Below the pieces are notes generated by a model that saw only the letters and a program-made list of their open reading frames with translations, was not told where the DNA came from and did no database searches. Shown piece after piece: positions 51,641 to 63,060 of a stretch of DNA of 64,000 bases. The position numbers and the translations under genes were made by a program. Where the stretch lies: NCBI GenBank assembly GCA_032173965.1, contig JAVUNC010000004.1, forward strand, positions 63,548,501-63,612,500, given 5' to 3'. The stretch comes from Sitta carolinensis. Taxonomy: Eukaryota > Chordata > Aves > Passeriformes > Sittidae. Positions within the stretch are counted from its first letter, which is position 1. Every line of letters starts with the position of its first letter.

Positions 51641-52456
51641 GCTGCCTGTTTCGCCTTTGTCCGGGCTGAGAGCTGAAAAAAGGCGCCTTATTTGATGGCT
51701 TTGGGTTTCGCTAGGAGTTCCCGGGCGCAGCCGGAGGAGACCGGCACAGCTCCGTGTGCCCTGCCTCGGAAACAGGCACGAACCCGATGTCCTCAGGTGT
51801 GTGCGAGCTGCCGGGCAGCTTCCCAGCGGGCTGGGAATTGGTCAGGAATTGGGGTGGCCCATGGCCAGTCCCGCGGCCAGCGCCGGGGAGGGCAGCTGGG
51901 GCCTTTATGGGCAATAACTTCTTTTTTCTTTTGAGATCCATCTTTCAGTCCTTTTTTTCGGGAGGGAAATGGTAGGACGGACAGAGGTGGGAGAGGCAGT
52001 TCTGCCCCTCCGGGAGGCGGTTCTCCGTGGAGATGATCGCGGCTGGCGGCTGCCGGCGCCCTGCGGCTCGGCACACGGGAGCGCGGTCCTGCACCCCCGG
52101 CCAAGCCCCTGCCCAAGCGAAAGGCAGGGTCCGGCAGGGACCTGAAGAAACAGGAGAAGGCGACTCCCCCTGAGTCGTAAGATGAGCAGTGACAGAGGCA
52201 AGATGGATGGGGCATTTAAACTGAAGTGCCAAACAACTTTCGGAAAGGCACCTGTGGGCGATCCGTGCCGGTGAGCAATACTGCAGCACCCAAGTCAGCG
52301 TTAAGACATAAGCACACATACAGAAACATTTGAAAACTAAAAGAATGTGTATTTACCTCGAAAACACGAACTAACAAATCACGTTGTAAAAAAGCCACCC
52401 CCTGCCTGTGGTAAATCCTCACAGTAATTCAGCAGGATGATTAAGAGATGCTGCAG
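51641..52456. other. Non-coding, partly CpG-rich, downstream of OLIG3
   Basis: Mixed sequence with a CpG-rich core at about 52010-52100 and AT-richer DNA from 52180 on. The frames of up to 140 aa on the minus strand show no domain. No gene is supported. Confidence 0.6.
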
Positions 52457-52767
52457 TTTCCTTCCTTCCTTCCTTCCTTCCTTCCTTCCTTCCTTCCTTC
52501 CTTCCTTCCTTCCTTCCTTCCTTCCTTCCTTCCTTCCTTCCTTCCTTCCTTCCTTCCTTCCTTCCTTCCTTCCTTCCTTCCTTCCTTCCTTCCTTCCTTC
52601 CTTCCTTCCTTCCTTCCTTCCTTCCTTCCTCCTTCCTTCCTTCCTTCCTTCCTCCTTCCTTCCTCCTTCCTTCCTCCTTCCTGCCTTCCCCGCCTTCCCT
52701 GCCTTCCCTGCCTTCCCTGCCTTCCCTGCCTTCATTCTCTTCCTTCCTCCCTCTCTCCCTTCCTTGC
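52457..52767 (+). repeat. (TTCC)n tract with a nested TGCCTTCCC minisatellite
   Basis: About 170 bp of nearly perfect TTCC tetranucleotide repeat is followed by variant CTTCCTTC units, then by about five copies of a TGCCTTCCC-type unit at about 52681-52730, and a pyrimidine-rich tail. The long Phe-Leu-Pro-Ser open frame across it, 386 aa in one phase, is not a gene. Confidence 0.97.
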
Positions 52768-52784
52768 TGTGGGGTGACCCCAGG

Positions 52785-53260
52785 TGCTGTCGGAGCTGTC
52801 CTTGGGGTTCCGTGCAGGACGCAGACCCTTCCCGGGGACAGAGTCTGGGCTGCAGCCCCTGCTCGGGCTCCAAAGCTCTCAGACACGCTCCGCGCTCTTC
52901 CCCCGGCGCTGCTGGAGCGAGCCGAGGGCAAACAGGAGCGGGGGAAAGGCGGCAGAACAGCGGGGAGCGGATCGCGCAGCGCCGGTCGGGCGGCGGGGCT
53001 GTCGGCCCCTCCTCAGCCCACCCGACTGTCCCCGACGCACCCTCCCCGCGGGGCTCAAAGACACGGCTCCATCCTGGCCCACATCCTTCCACACTCCGCA
53101 TCTTTCCCGGCTCTGCACCCCTCCCCTCGGAGCGGGCGAGCAGGAGTAGCCTTGGACGGGGCTGGGCTGTAAATGGCAGCCGAGAGGAGGACGAAGCCAC
53201 CCCTTCGTGCAGAGTCGGAACTCTGGTACCCGGATCCGCTGGCACTCCCGGCAGTGCTGC
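52785..53260. promoter_or_regulatory. CpG-rich block between two pyrimidine repeats
   Basis: GC-rich stretch with moderate CpG density between the (TTCC)n and (CCCTT)n tracts, 2.5-2.9 kb after the OLIG3 stop. No coding signal was recognised. It may be the distal edge of the OLIG3 CpG domain. Confidence 0.45.
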
Positions 53261-53366
53261 CTCAACCCAAAGCATCTCCGTCTCTCGGCCCCTTAGCAAA
53301 AGGGCTCTTTGGGGACGTTTGATCCCCACTCAGCCACGCACAAACATTCCAGGTTCTGGCCCAACT

Positions 53367-53577
53367 GCTTCCCTTCCCTTCCCTTCCCTTCCCTTCCCTT
53401 CCCTTCCCTCCTTCCCTTCCCTTCCCTCTTCCCTTCCCTTCCCTTCCCTTCCCTTCCCTTCCCTTCCCTTCCCTTCCCTTCCCTTCCCTTCCCTTCCCTT
53501 CCCTTCCCTTCCCTTCCCAAACCTTCCCTTCCCAAACCTTCCCTTCCCAAACCTTCCCTTCCCAAACCTTCCCTTCC
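53367..53577 (+). repeat. (CCCTT)n pentanucleotide repeat with a 15-bp minisatellite end
   Basis: About 150 bp of CCCTT units with a few CTT slips, then four copies of a 15-bp unit CCCAAACCTTCCCTT at about 53516-53577, showing a higher-order expansion of a mutated pentamer. Confidence 0.95.
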
Positions 53578-55255
53578 CCGGGAAAAAGAACAACTGACCA
53601 ACCAACAGTTGAACAACTTCTGGAGATACATGCCCACGGGGACAGAAGGGGGAACTGTGGGTTTTCTTCGGGAGGGCTTCCCTTCACCAACACACATGAG
53701 AAATAAATAAAACAGAAATTTTTAAGAAGCAGGGAGGGGATGGGTGGCTAAGGAATAGAAATAGGAAAGGAGGAAAGATCTGATGGTGACAGAACCTGGC
53801 AAAGTCCACCCTCTGGGCTTGTCCCTGCCCGCTGATGGAACTGTGGGGATGTGGCACAGCATGGTTTGCTATGGCAAGGCACAGCTTGACTAAGGCAGCT
53901 TCTGGGATAGATGAGGAGAGCTTGCTGCTCTCAGGAAATTCCTTTCATTTCCACCAAAAAATGACTAATATCTGCGTGCACATATATAAAATACGTTTAT
54001 GTGTACACATAAATATAAATATAAATAATATAAATAAGAGGTGGATGGATACCACTGGTTTTCACTTGTGCATCCCCTTGCTGACCACTGGCTCCTGGCC
54101 CAGCTGTGCTGTGGAGAAGGCAGATACTGCTCCCCACCCCAGGGAAAGCAAAAACCCCTCCCTTCCCAGTGCTTCCCCAAGGGGAGGGCCCCTCTGCCTC
54201 CAGGGGTCTGCCACAAATTTGAAGCCAAAACGCCAGGCACTGGTACTCAATTCTCTAAGTTGTGGGGTTTCTTTTCTTCCCCATTCTTCCATCCCACCAG
54301 AGCCCCCACGTGACAAGTCCAACTCAGACAGTCCCCTCATGCCTCTTCTCCAGCTACATGGGACTAGGGAAGAGGTGGGGGTAGGCTTGTGTTTTGATTA
54401 ATATGGAAATAAAATGCAGAAATAGCTGCAGTACTTAGCTTCATTGCTTCAGTTTAGAGATTTATTGGTGAGGAGATAAACACTAGGCTGGGGGCCTTGC
54501 TCAGTAATTCTCAGTTCCCATCAGTTATTACCAAACGAGCAAATCGTTTTTCTTTGAAGTCACAGAGGGGACAAAATAGAAATGGGGGAAAAAAAAGAGT
54601 AATTTTTTTAAATAGGTTGCTACCCCTTGCCTCAGGTCCAGACCTCATCTTCCTGCCCAGCTGCCTTGATTGTGGGTCTACTCTCCAAGCAAAACTTGGG
54701 AGTTTATTAAGGAGTTAATTAAGGATGTATGTCTCTTAAAATGCATGTGTCTTGCTCTGCCTCCCTCCTACTTTGCTCCTATCCAACTTTTTTAATTTTG
54801 TGTTTTCTATTCTCTGAAGCTCCACTTTCCCTCCTGCAGAAGCAGGTAGGCACGGATTTGAGCTGGAAAGTGCTGTCACAAGATGACATCGTGCTGCTGC
54901 CAGGAAAACAAAGGGGCAAGATTGAGAGGGGAAATGGGTACTTTGGGGGCACAAAAAGCCCTTCTCAGGTCTGAAACAGAAGCAACCAACTAGTAGCTAA
55001 GCAGAAGCTAAATACTAAAATGTAAGCAGATATTTTTCACTGAAGTTCTGTGAAAGTGAAGGATTTGAGTTTGTTGCTTTGCTTTCAGTGTATCAGAAAT
55101 ACCTAGAGACATCCACACTGTGCTGCCTAAAATTGACCCACAACCTGCTGAACACTCATATTTTACTGGACCCGCAGGACAGGTCAGGTGAGACATCTAG
55201 GGCATCTCAGAGGCAGTAAATATCTGTGTTTAAGTGGCTGAATTGATCCTGACAA
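53578..55255. other. Non-coding, no gene seen
   Basis: AT/GC-balanced unique DNA. It holds the first AATAAA after OLIG3 (53702-53707, in a doubled AAATAAATAAA), an ATAAAT microsatellite at about 54008-54034, and no coding domain. The 188-aa frame at 53835-54401 is not recognised and has no supporting context. Confidence 0.55.
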
Positions 55256-55400
55256 TCACAGAATCATAGGAAAAACTAAGTTGTAAGAGACCTTTAAGGC
55301 CGCTGAGTCCAAACATTAACAGTGCCAAGGTCACCATTAAACGATGTCCCTAAATCCCACTAAAACATGTCCCCAAGTTCCATCTTAATGTACTTTGAAC
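55256..55400 (-). mobile_element. CR1 LINE 3' fragment
   Basis: The + strand begins TCACAGAATCATAGG, the reverse complement of the CR1 3' terminus, and continues with AGACCTTTAAGG, GAGTCCAAACATTAA and AACGATGTCCCTAAATCCCAC, matching from memory the antisense of avian CR1 3' tails. The element therefore runs on the minus strand with its 3' end at 55256 and is severely 5'-truncated, as is usual for CR1. Confidence 0.85.
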
Positions 55401-55435
55401 AGGAAAACAGAGTAAGAAAAAATTAGTCATAAAAC

Positions 55436-55566
55436 TAAACAAACAAAAAAAAAAAAAAAAAAAAAAAAAAACCCAAAAAAAAAAACCAAAAAAAAACCAA
55501 ACCAAACAAAACAAAAAAAAAAACCCCAAAAAACCAAACCAACAAAAAAACCCACAAAACCCAAAC
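55436..55566. repeat. A/C-rich low-complexity block
   Basis: A run of about 27 A is followed by degenerate AAACC/AAAACCC units with no G for more than 100 bp. It starts about 35 bp after the CR1 fragment but is not its tail, because the CR1 3' end points the other way. Confidence 0.9.
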
Positions 55567-58500
55567 TCTGCCTACTGTAAGCTTTGAGTAAAAAGCTTCA
55601 CTTTAACCAAAGAGAAAAAACAAAACAAAGCCACCCCAGCATTTACAGAAGAATCTTCCCCCAGTTGCTTAACTGATTTTTAAACAAAGGGACTTAACAG
55701 TTGTTTAATTGTTAATAATTTTGCATTCTCTGTTTTTTCAGATAGTTTGATTGAAACTATACAAAGTTTTAGGGTCAAATGAATAAAACAAAAAGGAATT
55801 GCCAATCTTGCATTACATCAGGGAGGTGATACAGTTTTTGATGGAGCTGTATCCATAACTGTGCTCCCAGCCAACAACTGCTCAGCATCCAAAAACTGCT
55901 GACTTGGAGACACTGAGCTGAAGACACCAGAAGGGTGAATGAAAGTGCCTGTAGCCTGCTTACCCCAACAAACCTTCCTTCTCATGCCTTTCATTTCTCT
56001 CTTCTGAAGTTAAATCTTTTTGCTTGATGTTACATTGAAGTAGGCACCTAGATAAACACAGCACAGCTGCAAAAGAGTAAAATTTGGCTGATGGGCAAAA
56101 CTTCTTAAAAGTATCATCAGTTGAGGCTATGTGACCAAAATCTATGCCTGGATCTCCCGAGTCTCTGAACTTGTGGTAGGTTCAGGATAGGGTCCTATAT
56201 AGTCTTGGTAAAAGCCTGTAGATCTACATTTTTGTTTAATATTTTTATGTTTGGTTTTTTCTCAAAGTGTTGTGGCTGTTGACACATACATCTTGAAAGT
56301 TACCTGGCAGGGCAGCATCAGGGGCTCCCAGATGAGCAAGGGAAAAACTACAAGAAATGCAGTAATTTAGTGTTTAGAGTGAAGATGATTTGTGGAGACC
56401 CACAACTCAAAAAAACTAATGGATCCCTTGAAAAACAAGATATTTGGGCCTGGTCCTGATGCCTTTTAAGCTAATAAGAACAGGTAAGACTCAATTTTTA
56501 AGACAGAGATAACTGTCTCTGTCTTAAACAGGGAAGAATGGAACTGTGGTCTCTGAAAGTATTTACCACCTCCAGAAAACCCTCTCCCATGTCAGGGATG
56601 TGCATGAGGATGCAATAATGCCTTAGTCACATCACCAGAGGACATATTTACAAATTATTCATGAAAGGAAGTTGATGTGCATGTTATAAAAAATGGATTG
56701 TGGTTTTGGCAATGCTAAATTACTTTTCTGCATACTTACTCTTTGTGGGCTTTTTTCTTCTCTCTGTGTGTACTTTTTTCTTTTTAATTTATTTTACTTT
56801 TCTGTTAATTGCTTTCTACCCAGTGGCTCTGACTATCACACACCAGGTGTTATTTTGCTGTGTTTCAGCTGTAAATTGTTTTGTGTCTCTCTGAAAAACC
56901 ATGGGATTTCATTTGTATTTTTTAAAAAGAAGAGAAAGGTTTCATACCTAATAAAAACTTATTTTACAAAACCTGACCTTCAATCTGAGGGAGTTGCAAA
57001 CCTTCATCTATGGGGTCAGAGGAAGAACAATAATGTGTCCACATAAAACATCCTCTTTCCCGACTTTTTATTTTTGTTGATAAACAATGATATGTCAAGT
57101 GACATACTGGAAGTAGACACCTAAAAATGCAGTTTGTCCCTTGTGCTGCCCTACCTCATGCTTTGCAGAGGAATTGGCCATGGTGGATTCTGAGGCCTGT
57201 GCTGCTTCACACAGCAAATGAATTTTCAGGCAGTAGGAGAAAGGCAGCTTGAAATGTTACTGGGAGAGCTTTTATCCCCAGTTTCAGCACTTGGCTTGCC
57301 TCCTAAAACTGCAAGTGACAGTGAACAGAAATTAGCCACAACAGTGGTGGCCATGGGTGGCATGATGGTTTGCTTGAGCACAGTGAGAATGGAGCTTGGA
57401 CAGCACTCCATACAAGTGTTGATATTTATAGTGGGTTACAAATACCTCAGGCACAGACCTGCCAGGGCCAGAGCCCATGGGAACCTTGTGTGCACTTCCA
57501 TGCAGAGGCCCAGAATGTTGCCAGGATCTGAACATCTCTGAGTCTCACAAATTGGCAAAGGACCTAAACTTGAAGGGTCTGAAGGCTTCATTTCCACAGG
57601 AGGTGGATGCAGTACTTTCCAGACCTTTGTCCCTGAAGTCCTGGCACATCCCTGCTGTCTTTGCAGGGAATTAGGAGAGTGGTTGCTGCAGGGCAGTGTT
57701 CTGTGCCTGTGGATGGTTTCAACTGAGCCCCTGCTGCCCTGCTAGAGAGGTCTGCAGACTGTCTGTGAGCCTGGTGTGTGCTGCCTGCCCTGCCTCCCCT
57801 TCTCCTGGTGTGTGTCTCCGTATGACTGCTGTGACCTTGGTCTCCTGAGGAGCCTGTAGCCCAGCCAACCTTCAGGCATGGTCAGGTCCAATGGGCTCCA
57901 TGTGTTTTGGAGGGTGCTCCCTGAGCACGCTCCAGCCCATACTAACCCTCTGGGACACCTGCTCCTTGTGGCCTTGAGACCATACCTTTTAGCAGTGTGT
58001 GTATCCCTTTCTCTTTCTCACTGAGTATCTTTGGGAGATTTAGTTGTCTTCAGTTTTGAAGCAGGACGAGGCATGCTGCACTTGAGCAGTCCTTTCAAAA
58101 CTTCAGGATCTTCCTTTGCACGGTTTGTTTTTCCCTAGTTGCTCCAGCATGGTCCATTTGCCCTTTCCAGAGGTGTAGATGTACATCCCACTACCTTGTA
58201 CTTCCATTACTCGTACCAGGATATGAGCCTTTTCTTATTTGACTTAAGTGCAGCTGTGGATGCCTGCCTCCCTCACATTGGCACTCTCTTGTGTCTGTTG
58301 GGTGCTCCAGCGTTTTCCAATTCTCAGGGTTCTATAAGATGTCCAAGATTTCCATTCCAAGCTACAATCATGGGCTTCATCTCTCCTAGTAAATTAACCA
58401 GGGCTACATAATGTTCTCAGGCACCGTAGCTCTATTATTTATAGAGTCAAATTGTTACAACAGTTCCTGGCATGATTTGGCTCTGGGCAGCTAGCACGCT

Positions 58501-61500
58501 CCTGAACATTTCCAAGGCATGGTTTGGGGATAGCATAGGCCAAAGGCCAATCCCAGCAGGCAATTTGTGTTCAGCCACACTGCCTGGAAAGCAAGAATTT
58601 AATAATGTGGACACATGCCAGTCTGTGCCAGTTGGCTTCAGAGCTAGGTAATGGTCACAGGCATGCTTTGTATAGAGGTAGTCTCAGTCGTTTTCCCTTA
58701 CAGAAAGCTTTTGTCCTTGTTGTCATCTGTTTCTGTCTTTGTCTCCACATTACCAGGAGAATGCATTTTCTTTGTGAAGTGACATATTTATCAGAATTAT
58801 TAACTGATCAAGGTCCCCAATATTTGATTTGTTTCCATTACTTTTTGGCTTTCTCTGCTTAGCTTTTCCCAATTGTGCATGATTGGTTTATTGAACCATG
58901 AAACTGTAAAGAATGTCTATTTCTACTTGTGTGCCATGTGCAAGAAATCCTTCTTCTCTTCTGTGTTTCACATCATCATGAGGAAAAAGATGCCCATGAC
59001 AGCCACTTTTTCAGTTCATAAATATGACACATAGACATAAAATAACGCTCAGTATCAGAATTTTTCATGCGTCCAGAGACAGTCCATCCTCGCCTATCAT
59101 CAAATCTCCACCAAGAAAAATGAATCCACTCCCAAATTTGTAAGCAGCTGGGGAAAGCAGAGATCTTTGGCTTTCTGCTATGTAGGAATCACATACCTTG
59201 TGGGAAAAGTGGTTCCAGGCACAAGATGAATGAGAAGCTTAGGGCTTTCCCCTGGGACTCCTCTTCTTTACACCTGCTTAGACCAGGTAAGCTGTACTTA
59301 GTGGCCCATCCTTCACTTGTTTCAGCATATTTCAACTTATCAATACAAAGCTATAATTGAAAGAGAAGACTTTACTTTTCTCTTTTTTTATTGCATTTCC
59401 TAAAATGTTGCAGTGGGTTTTTTCTTCCCACTGGTGCATCTCATCAGTTTGGCAGCACTCCATCCATGCTTTTGAGTCACAACAGTATTTTTACAGTGTC
59501 TTTGTGTCCAAGGTTTCTGCCCCAAATCCTGCCTACTGACAAAGCCAGCACTAACTAAATACCCTGAATCAGATCAGCACTGGTTGCTTCTTCACTTCTG
59601 CCCATGTGGATTTTACCTGAGACCTCTGGGGTTAACTCTGTTTCCAGCAGTACAGCAGAAGGACAGTTCTCCTGCAAATGCAGTATCAACATTTCAGTTC
59701 GCTCTCTCTTGGTCATATTGGGTCAGGCTCCTCAGCCTTTCCTGCCCCCTTGAAGACCCCTGCATGTCCCCCATCTTGCAGCACCCCACAGTCAGCAGGT
59801 GATCCTTTCTTTGACACCGTCAGGTTCAGTCACTTGAACACCTCCTGCTCATCCCCTCACCCAACCACCAGCTCCATTCATCTCTCTCTATGGGCAGCCC
59901 TCTTCCTCCAGCTGCAGCATCTTCTATTCCAGCCTTCGCTGCTGTGGCTGTCTCACCTTGCCATTGCATCTGCCTGACCATCTGTTGAATCATGTGCAAT
60001 ATAAATAACAGCTAGTGACAAATAATAGCTACAGATACCCTCCTGTAATAGTCTGGTGGTCTCACTGCACACTTGCCACTTTACAGGCTCTTCTTATTTT
60101 ACTTTGCAAGTCACAGTTATATGACAATATCCAAGAGGGCTGTTATGTTAAAGTGGTTTGGAGTCCTTGGGCTACCTTATATATAATTCTCACATTTCCT
60201 CAAAAGTGTTTGCTATTATTCAATTTCCCTTGTCCATAACTGTGATACTCTTCCCACTGGAGAGGTCACAACAGGGCCTTACTCTATATATCAACATAGC
60301 ATTGAAGATACCCCTCTGATCATAGCAGGTAAGGGAAATTCAGATTTTAGAACCAATTGCATTTAATAATTTACCTCAGAAAAATGCAGAGAAGAAGTGA
60401 GACTAGTAGATTTCACTACATTCTTCTTCACAGAGAAGAAAATGTTTTCATCTGCATTATGGGGAAAGTGAAAACTTGCCTTATTGTGTTTGGTCAAAAA
60501 CAGGTCTTTACCTCACTGAGGCTTTTAACCTGCCTACAGACACCAACTTGGTCACTAGAGTGCTGAAAACATCTTGTAGCTGATTAAGTGGCTGATGCTT
60601 CATCCAGTAAAGTCATGGACAGCTTTGCTTAGAGGCAGCCTTGCAACAGGGGCTTGTCCTCCATCTCACATCTTTCTGGCTACATTTGAGTGCCGAAAAT
60701 GAATTGCTCTAAACATATCTCTGAAGCCAGTTGATGGCACAGACACCTGCCAAAGTAATCTTTGAACAGTTGTGATGATCCTAATGGTGAGCATAGCTGA
60801 GTGGTATTTGAAAATCTTTGCTTTTTCACTCTCATTCTTGATTCTGTTTAGGGGTGTTCATAAAACTACTGCATTTGACAAAGTGCTTGTTTTCTTGACC
60901 AGCTTCCTTGAACTAACAAGCTGATGACAGATTTTTGTACAGATGGTATTGTTTGAGAAAAATGTGGCTAGGAAGGGGCTCATTTTTTTCAGCAAAGTTA
61001 TTTCAGTCTGTTGTGCTCATGTCTCAAGGTATGCAAAATTCTCCAGCAAGGGGAGCTGCTGGGTGCAGCTCAGGGGGAGGAGGAGAAAAAGTCTCAGAGC
61101 TTTCCTGCTGTATAAGGGGAGCTTTCAGCTCTTTCTTTTCTGTTGAAGAAGACCTTGCACTCGCTTGCTGAAGGTGTTTATTTCCTGCAGGTCAAAGGTG
61201 GGCAGGTGTTTCCTAAACACCGCTTTTTATTAATGATCTGCCCCCATCTACGGAGCTGCCTGTGAAGATACTGTCTGCCCCCCTCCTGTGGAGACCCTGC
61301 AGCCCTCCAGCACTGGGGACCACTGCCTAAAGAGATGCTCAATGTTTGTACAACAAAAGCTGCCTGGCCAGAGCTGCAAGTGAGCCTCCCAGGCATCTGC
61401 ACTCTGCATGTCTCTGGAGAAGGTGGGGTAGCTGTGCACCAGCCTGCAGTCAGCAGGCTGGGGGTGTACAAGACACCTCTACTGTGTGCTGACCTCAATT

Positions 61501-62690
61501 CACTCCTCAGCCCCTGGCAGGGCTTTGCAGGTCCACACAGGTTTGGAAGTTATGACTGGTTGGTTGCTCAGGTTATGTGCTCAACTGGAACTTGGAAGGG
61601 CACAGAAATTCTTGGTCTGGACCAAAATCCCAGTAGCAGCAGCTCCACAATGAGGTGGTATTCATTCAAAGATGGGGGGAAACCACCCCTGACGATGCTC
61701 ATTCTCCCTTCCTTCCACACCTTCACTAAGATACACAGTGCACATACAGTGAGTTTCCCTTCCCCCTTCTCCCTAAACTTTTAGGCCAGCTCCATTTCAG
61801 AATGACCATGGACAAGTTGGTTTTTTATTTTTTTTTCTACAAAAAACAAACCCAGCTAGATTGGGTTAAAACTGGTTAAATCCCCCAGGACCTCAGTAGT
61901 GTTTTAAAACATATGTGAAGGGGAGGAACCATTTTTTGCACGTCCTGAAGAACATAGCTGACATATGGACCATTGAAAGGAAATTTTTTTCAGGCCATTG
62001 GCCATGCATGAATGGCCTGGCTTATACAGTGGGGACCCAAGATATGATGGGGATCTTCTCCCAGAAATTGGGCTTTCTAAGTGGCAAGAGCAGATCCTGT
62101 AGGTGCTAGCCATGCTGCAGCCTCTCAGAGTTGATAGCAGACCCAGCTGAGGGGCAGGGCTGGGCTGGAGCAGCACAGTTGCACTGAGGCAGGCTTTGGC
62201 TTGGAGGGGAGGTGTGTCCCCCCTGCGAGCCTACCCCAGCAAAGCCTGCCCCATGTGACCCCACTTTTGCTCCTCTCCACCATAAGCTTTCTCCTAGCTG
62301 TGTTCACTGGTGCTTGCTGCTTCACGCTCGACTTTATTGTGACTGTGTTCCATTGTAGTGCCACAGGTAGATTTAGCACCTCAATCATTTTTCTGCTAAA
62401 TACTTCCAAGGCCACAGAGAAGCACCTTGTAAATCTTTTTACTTCCTCAGGGAAAAAAAACCCCAGAACCCTAAACCACAAAACAAAACAGAACAAAACC
62501 AACAACAAACCACAAGGAAGTTCAGGGAAATAAACCCTAAATCGAATTTCTTGCTTTAAAAGTGCTTTACATATATCACCACCAACTAGCATGTAAATTT
62601 TAGTCAGCTACTGGACTAGTCTTTTAAAGAAGTTGAAAAATGGCCCTGCATCCTCAAAGGACACACCTGTTATCTGAAACAGTTTTTAAC
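55567..62690. other. Non-coding, no gene seen
   Basis: Long unique stretch with stop codons throughout. Frames of up to 149 aa (61335-61784) and 155 aa (62125-62592) show no recognisable family. A degenerate A/C-rich stretch occurs at about 62453-62517. No RNA gene or further mobile element was recognised. Confidence 0.5.
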
Positions 62691-63060
62691 CAGCTTGTTA
62701 AGCAGCTTTGACAGATCAAAGACCCCGGACAATGGGCACAAACTTTAACAATAGTTTAGCCTTGAGCAAAAGCTTCTGTCAAAGCAAGGCTTGTGCCAGT
62801 AGTATTATGGCCTGCAATTGAAAATAAATTTTACTTGAATAAGTACCTCAGCCCGATCAGAGGCACTGCCGCCAGGGAGACAAAAGCAGTTGGGGATAAG
62901 TTATTGACTCCACTGACAGCATGAATGAAGTTCATTATGCCAGCCCACTCTTGGTAAATGTGTCAGGTTTTAAACTGAATTAGGTGGCAGGTGCATGGAA
63001 CATTTTCCTGCCCCCCTTGAGACAGTAGAGGGCCAGTCATCACCTGATTCTACAGACAAA
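62690..63060. promoter_or_regulatory. Candidate enhancer/insulator cluster (TCF, SOX, E-box, CTCF-like motifs)
   Basis: Non-repetitive DNA with ATCAAAG (62715-62721, TCF/LEF core), ACAATGG (62729-62735) and AACAATAG (62747-62754), both SOX-like, CAGGTG (62988-62993) and CACCTG (63041-63046) E-boxes, and CAGTAGAGGGC (63023-63033), the CTCF core. The sequences are seen directly; function is inferred from clustering. It lies about 12.5 kb downstream of OLIG3. Confidence 0.35.
63023..63033 (+). promoter_or_regulatory. CTCF-like core motif
   Basis: CAGTAGAGGGC agrees with the conserved CTCF core CAGYAGRGGGC at every position; the flanking bases agree less well. It could mark a domain boundary downstream of OLIG3. 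Confidence 0.4.

Noticed and set aside
52379..53710. Frames of 386, 316, 170, 143 and 134 aa
   Set aside because: Products of TTCC and CCCTT repeats joined to GC-rich DNA, with mutually contradictory phases on both strands.
53835..54401. 188-aa frame downstream of OLIG3
   Set aside because: Passes through an AT microsatellite and unrelated unique DNA with no domain.
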